Source: Dasypus novemcinctus (taxonomy: Eukaryota; Chordata; Mammalia; Cingulata; Dasypodidae). Taken from it: a stretch of 64,000 nucleotides of DNA. This document shows, in pieces, positions 59,405 through 64,000 of this stretch (position 1 is the stretch's first letter; every line of letters starts with the position of its first letter). Under the pieces are notes generated by a model. The model was not told the DNA's origin, searched no databases, and saw only the letters and a program-made list of their open reading frames with translations. The DNA lies in contig NC_080678.1 in the NCBI RefSeq assembly GCF_030445035.2, forward strand, positions 65,549,087 to 65,613,086. Reading direction: 5' to 3'. The translations under genes and the position numbers were made by a program.

Positions 59405-59775
59405 ACCTTAGGAGATTGCATTGATGTGGAGAAAGTGGCCACAGTAGCTGCTGAGTTTAGAGAGAGGGAAGAAGAGATATGATGTGGGGGCATTTTCAGG
59501 ACTTGGAGTTGTCCTGGGTGGTATGCAGGGACAGATGCTGGACATTTTATGTCCTGCCATGGCCCACTGGGTGGAGGGAAGAGTGTAAACTACAATGTAA
59601 ACTATTATCCCTGTGGTGCAGCAGTGCTCCAGAATGTATTCACCAAACACAATGAAAGTCTCATGATGATGAAAGAGGTTGTTGATGTAGGAGGAGTGGG
59701 GTGAGGGGGGTGGGAGGTATATGGGGATGTCTTATATTTTTTGAATATAACATTTTTTAAAAAAATAAAGAGAGA
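59405..59775 (+). mobile_element. L1 3' end inserted in the old L1
   Basis: 'gatgtggagaaagtggccac', 'ggaagaagagatatgatgtg', 'ggagttgtcctgggtggt' and 'gaaagtctcatgatgatga' are the sense counterpart of the young L1 3'UTR at about 9680-9980. It ends in A-rich sequence near 59755-59790. It splits ORF1 of the surrounding L1. Confidence 0.7.
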
Positions 59776-59950
59776 TAAAAAGGAAATATGAATAAATTGT
59801 AGATTTTAGTTGATAATAATATAACAGCATTTGTTAATTGGGTGTGACAAATGAATTATATTGATGTAAGGTGATAAAAGGAAATAATATGGAAAATTAA
59901 GTGTGGAAAATATGAGAACACTAATATATTTGTAACATTTTTGTATATAT
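59776..59950 (+). repeat. Second L1 3'-tail-like fragment
   Basis: 'attgtagattttagttgata', 'tgacaaatgaattatattga' and 'taacatttttgtatatataa' follow the L1M 3' end seen at 29960-30130. Its relation to the preceding 3' end is unclear. Confidence 0.45.
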
Positions 59951-59962
59951 AAAATTATTCTA

Positions 59963-60401
59963 GGCAGCGGACTTGGCCCAGTGGTTAGGGCAGTCGTCTA
60001 CCAAATGGGAGGTCCGCAGTTCAAACCCCGGGCCTCCTTGACCTGTGTGGAGCTGGCCCATGCACAGTGCCGATGCACGCAAGGCGTGCCCTGCCACGCA
60101 GGGATGTCCCCGCGTAGGGGAGCCCCATGCGCAAGGAGTGTGCCCTGTAAGGAGAGCCACCCAGCACGAAAGAAAGTGCAGCCTGCCTAAGAATGGCGCC
60201 ACACACACGGAGAGCTGACACAACAACAACACAATGATGCAACAAAAAGAAACACAGATTCCCGTGTCACTGACTACAACAGAAGCGGACAAAGAAATAA
60301 GACGCAGCAAACAGACACAGAGAACAGACAACCAGGGTGGGTGGGAGGGGAGGGGAGGGGAAGGGAAGGGAATAAATAAATAAATAAATAAATCTTTTAA
60401 A
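59963..60401 (+). mobile_element. Full-length DAS SINE
   Basis: Complete SINE: tRNA-like head with an A-box-like 'tggcccagtgg' and B-box-like 'agttcaaacccc', a body of about 300 bp, a G/GA-rich stretch, then (AAAT)n and 'cttttaaaaaa'. A direct repeat aaaattattcta flanks it at 59951-59962 and 60402-60413, showing L1-type insertion. DAS SINEs are armadillo-specific retroposons with a tRNA-Ala-type origin. Open frames on the minus strand are artefacts. Confidence 0.9.
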
Positions 60402-60429
60402 AAAATTATTCTAAAATAAAATATTTAAA

Positions 60430-61130
60430 AAATACATTAAAGGCACATAAGAACTGATTTGAATTACTTAAAGACAGAATTAATGATTTTGAAAACAAAA
60501 CATCTGAATTGGAAAAGACAGGAGAACAGAAAGAGAAGAGAATGGAAAAAAATGGAACAGAGTCTTAGAGATTGAGTAATAATGTGAATTGCACAAATTT
60601 GCATTATCTATTTCCTGGAAGGAGAATAAAATGGAAAAGGGACAGAAAAACTATTTGAGGAAATAAAGACTGAAATCTTCCCAGACCCTATGAAAGAAGT
60701 AAATATCAGTATCCTAGAAGGACAACGTACCTCAAATGGAATAAATCACAAGGCTTACCCTGAGATACCTACTATTCAGCATGATAAATATCAGAGATAA
60801 ATGGAAGATTCTAAAAGCAGCAAGAGCAGAGCAAAGCAGCACATACAAGGGAAAATTGATAAGATTAAGTACTGACCTCTCTTCAGAAATCACAGAGGCA
60901 AGAAGAAAGTGGTATGATATATTTAAGGTACTGAAAGAGAAAAACTGACACCCAAGAATTTTGCATCTGGCAAAACTGTCCTTCAAAAATAAGGGTGAGT
61001 CCAAAGTCTTCACAGACAAACAAAAACTCATAGAATATACTATCAAAAAACCAGAATTATATGAGATATTAAAGCTAGTGCTGCAGCCCGAAAGGAAAAA
61101 ACAAGAGCGAGAAATTTGGAGAAGAGTTTA
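60430..61130 (+). pseudogene. L1 ORF1 remnant
   Basis: Coiled-coil-type sequence (60440-60560), then RNA-recognition and C-terminal domain. From about 60780 the codons align with the young L1 ORF1: 'Ile-Leu-Lys-Ala-Ala-Arg', the 'Ser-Ser-Glu-Ile-Thr-Glu-Ala-Arg-Arg' segment, and the end 'Arg-Arg-Val-stop' at about 61130. Stops and frame changes interrupt it, and the N-terminal part lies across the insertions at 59.4-60.4 kb. Confidence 0.75.
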
Positions 61131-61164
61131 GAAATCAAGATTATTAGGAAGGGTGAGAAGACAA

Positions 61165-64000
61165 ACAATAAAACAATATGACATTAAAGAGTCAAAGAAC
61201 AAAATGGAAGAAGTAAGTAATGCCTTCACAATAATAACACTGAGTTAATGAATTGAGCTCCTCAATCAAAAGACATAGACTGGATTAAAAAAAAATGAGC
61301 CATCTATATATTGTCTATAAGATTTGCACCTCAAATATAAGGTCACAACCAGGTTAGAAGTGAAAGTTGGAAATCAGTAATGGATGAAAAAAAGGAAAAT
61401 TTCGTAAACATATGAGGATTAAATAACACAATTTTACAGAATCTGGGGGTCAAAGAAGAAATCACAGGAGAATTCATTACATATCTTGAGACAAATGAAA
61501 ATGAGAACATAACATATCAAAACCTATGGGACACAGCAAAGGCAATGCTGAAAGGGAAATTTATAGCTCTCAATGCCTACATTAAAAAAGAAAAAAAGAG
61601 CTAAAATTGAAGATCTAACTAAATAGCTGTAGGAACTAGAAAAAGAACAGCAAACAAATCCCAAACCAAGCCAAAGGAAAGATGTAGTAAAGATCAGAGC
61701 AAAAAATAAATGAAATCAAGGATAAAAACAAAAACGAAAGAATCAACAAAACCAAAAGTTGGTTCTTAGAAAAGATCAACAAAATTGACAAACCCTTAGC
61801 CAGATGACAAAGAAAAAAAGAGAGAAGATGCAAATTTTAAAAAATGGAAATGAGAGGGGTCATTACAACTGACTCTGCAGATGTAAGAGAGATCATAGGA
61901 GGAAACTATTAGCAACTGTATGCCAAAAATTAGGCAATATAGAGAAAAGGACAAATTCCTAGAAACACACAAACCACTTTCACTGGTGGTAAAAGAAATA
62001 GAAGACCTCAACAAACTAATTACAAGTGAAGAGATTGAAACAGGCATCAAAAACCTACCAAACATGAAAAGCTGGGACCAGATGGCTTCACAGGTGAATT
62101 CTACCAATCATTCAAAGATGATCTAATACCAATCTTGCTCAAGCTCTTCCAAAATATTGAACAGGAAAGAACACTACCAAAGTCATTCTATGAAACCAAC
62201 ATCACCCTAATACCAAAACCAGGTAAAGGTAATACGAAAAAAGAATTACAGACCAATATCTCTAATGAATATAGATGCAAAAATCCTCAAAAAACACTTG
62301 CAAACAGAATCCAAAAGCACTTTCAAAGAATTATGCACCACAACCAATTGGGTTTTATCCAAGGTACGCAAGGGTGGTTCCACACAAGAAAATCAATTAG
62401 TGTAATAAACCATATTGATAAATTGAAGAAGAAAAATCACATGTTCCTCTCAATTGATGCAGAAAAGATATCTGACAAAATACAGCACCCTTTCTTGATA
62501 AAAACTATTCAAAAAATTAAGCCTAGAAGGAAGCTTTCTCAATATAATAAAGGGCATATATGAAAAACCTACAGCTGACTTTGTACTCAATGGTGAAAGA
62601 CAAAGCTTTCCCACTGAGATCAGGAACAAGAAAAGGATGTCCAGTCTCACCATTGTTATTCAATATTGTGCCACAGGTTCTAGCTAGAGCATTTAGACTA
62701 GATAAAGAAATAAAAGGCACCCAAATAGGAAAGAAAGAAATAAAACTTTCACTATTCACTGATGATATGATCCTATATCTAGAATCTCCTGAAAAATCCA
62801 CAAAAAAACTATTGGAAGTACTAGATATGTTCAGCAAAGTGATGGGATATAAGATTAATATGCAAAAATCAATAGCCTTTTTTATACTATTGATGTGCAA
62901 TCTGAGGAGGAAATCAGAAAAAAAAATCTCTTATAATAATAACCAAAACAATCAACTATCTAGGAACAAAGCTTAACCAAGGACATAAAGGATCTGTATT
63001 CTGAAAAATACAAAACATTGCTAAAGGAGGACTTAAATAAATGGAAGGACATTCTGTGTTCATGGATTGAAAGACTACATTTGTCCTTTTCCCTATATTG
63101 TTTAAATTTGGCATAGAGTTGCTAATAGCATCCTCCAATTATTCAATGCAATCCCAATAATAATCCCCACAACTTTATTGCAGAAGTGTAAAAACCAATT
63201 ATCAAATTTATTTGGAAGGGTGAGGGGTCTCAAATAGCCAAAAATGTCTTTAAAAAAGAAGAACAAAGCTTTAGGACTCTCACTTCTGGATTTTAAAGCA
63301 TATTAGTCAGCTATAGTGGTAAAAACAGCATGGTACTGGCATACAGACAGACACATTGACCAACGAAACTGAATACAGAACTCAGGTACAGACCCTCACA
63401 CCTCCAGTTAATTGATTTTTGACAAGGCTGTCTGTCAAGCTCTCCCAGCTCTGTGAGAACAGTCTGTTCAACAAATGGTACTCGTAGAACTCAATATTCA
63501 TATCCAAAAGAAAGAACCAAGGTCTGTATCTCACACCTTATACAAAAATTAACTCAAACTAGGTCAAGGACCTAAATATAAAAGCAACAATCATAAAACT
63601 CCTAGAAGAAAATGTAGGAAAACATCTTCAAGATCTTGTGGTAGGCAGTAGTATCTTAAATACAAAGCATGAGCAAGAAGAGAAAAAAATAGGTAAGTAG
63701 GACCTCCTCAAAATTAAACACTTTTCACTTTGAAGGACTCTGTCAAAAAGGTGAAATGGCAGCCGACTCAAGGGGAGAAAATATTTGGCAATCACATATC
63801 CGATAAGGGTTTAATATCCATGATATCCAAAGAGAGTAAACAACTCAACAATAAAAAGACAAACTACCTAATTAAAAAATAGGCAAAGAGCTTGAAAAGA
63901 TGATTGGCCAAAGAAGCAGTACAAATGGTGAAGAAACATGAAAAAAGTTCACCATCACTAGCAATTAGGGAAATGCAAATCAAAACTATAATGCAATATC
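61165..64000 (+). pseudogene. L1 ORF2 remnant
   Basis: Decayed ORF2. The sequence jumps from an early endonuclease segment (to about 61430) to the region just after the endonuclease domain, so the catalytic part with the GDFN and SDH motifs is deleted. Reverse transcriptase motifs follow from about 62020. The active-site FADD is changed to F-T-D-D at 62755-62766. Two longer open pieces (62135-62563 and 62560-62976) are separated by a frame change. Continues beyond the window. Confidence 0.82.

Larger units (their letters stand above)
58495..64000 (+). mobile_element. Old L1, interrupted, runs off the right edge
   Basis: Long decayed L1 in plus orientation: 5'UTR-like sequence (58495-59070), ORF1 N-terminal/coiled-coil part (59073-59400), a block of later insertions (about 59405-60413), the rest of ORF1 (to about 61130), then ORF2 from about 61165 to the window end. 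The final bases correspond to a point just upstream of the ORF2 cysteine motif, so the 3' end lies outside. Stops and indels occur throughout. Confidence 0.85.

Noticed and set aside
59960..60331. 123-codon minus-strand frame
   Set aside because: Antisense of the full-length DAS SINE; related frames appear in other DAS copies for the same reason.

Overview
The window looks like gene-poor, AT-rich mammalian nuclear DNA from a xenarthran, most likely an armadillo (Dasypus). The main reason is several DAS-type SINEs, the tRNA-derived retroposons typical of armadillos, together with one recurring lineage of L1 LINEs. I see no host protein-coding gene, tRNA gene, CRISPR array or prokaryotic operon. 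Nearly all recognisable sequence is transposon-derived, separated by unannotatable intergenic or intronic DNA.

Layout. 0.37-1.73 kb: old L1 3'UTR (minus). 3.4-6.55 kb: a class I-like endogenous retrovirus (plus) with both LTRs, a 4-bp target duplication and an internal deletion that leaves gag pieces and the Env tail. 7.36-9.0 kb: two diverged direct copies of a ~0.5-kb unit around an L1 scrap. 9.54-16.94 kb: a young L1 (minus) with an uninterrupted ORF2 (1272 aa) and an ORF1 that lacks its N-terminal half because the L1 is joined to a complete 107-nt U6 snRNA copy. A 14-bp target-site duplication brackets U6 and L1 together. This U6/L1 chimeric retrogene is the most notable object here. 17-33 kb: mostly unassigned DNA with MIRs, L1 pieces, a MaLR-like LTR and an MLT2-like LTR. 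33.0-39.2 kb: a second class I-like provirus (minus) with two LTRs, a 4-bp target duplication, RT and RNase H remnants, no recognisable integrase and degenerate env. 39-55 kb: mostly unassigned, with MIRs, an L1 3' end, a truncated DAS SINE and a hAT-like element. 55.3-56.2 kb: a composite of DAS SINEs and a TA-rich microsatellite. 58.5-64 kb: an old plus-strand L1 running off the right edge, interrupted by later L1 3' ends and a full DAS SINE.

The only product that looks intact is the ORF2 protein (endonuclease plus reverse transcriptase). L1 proteins of this kind mobilise SINEs and snRNA sequences in trans, which links the L1, U6 and SINE features. Both retroviruses are broken. Family assignments rest on reading the sequence and general knowledge of repeat families; no database search was run, and ends of old repeats are approximate.
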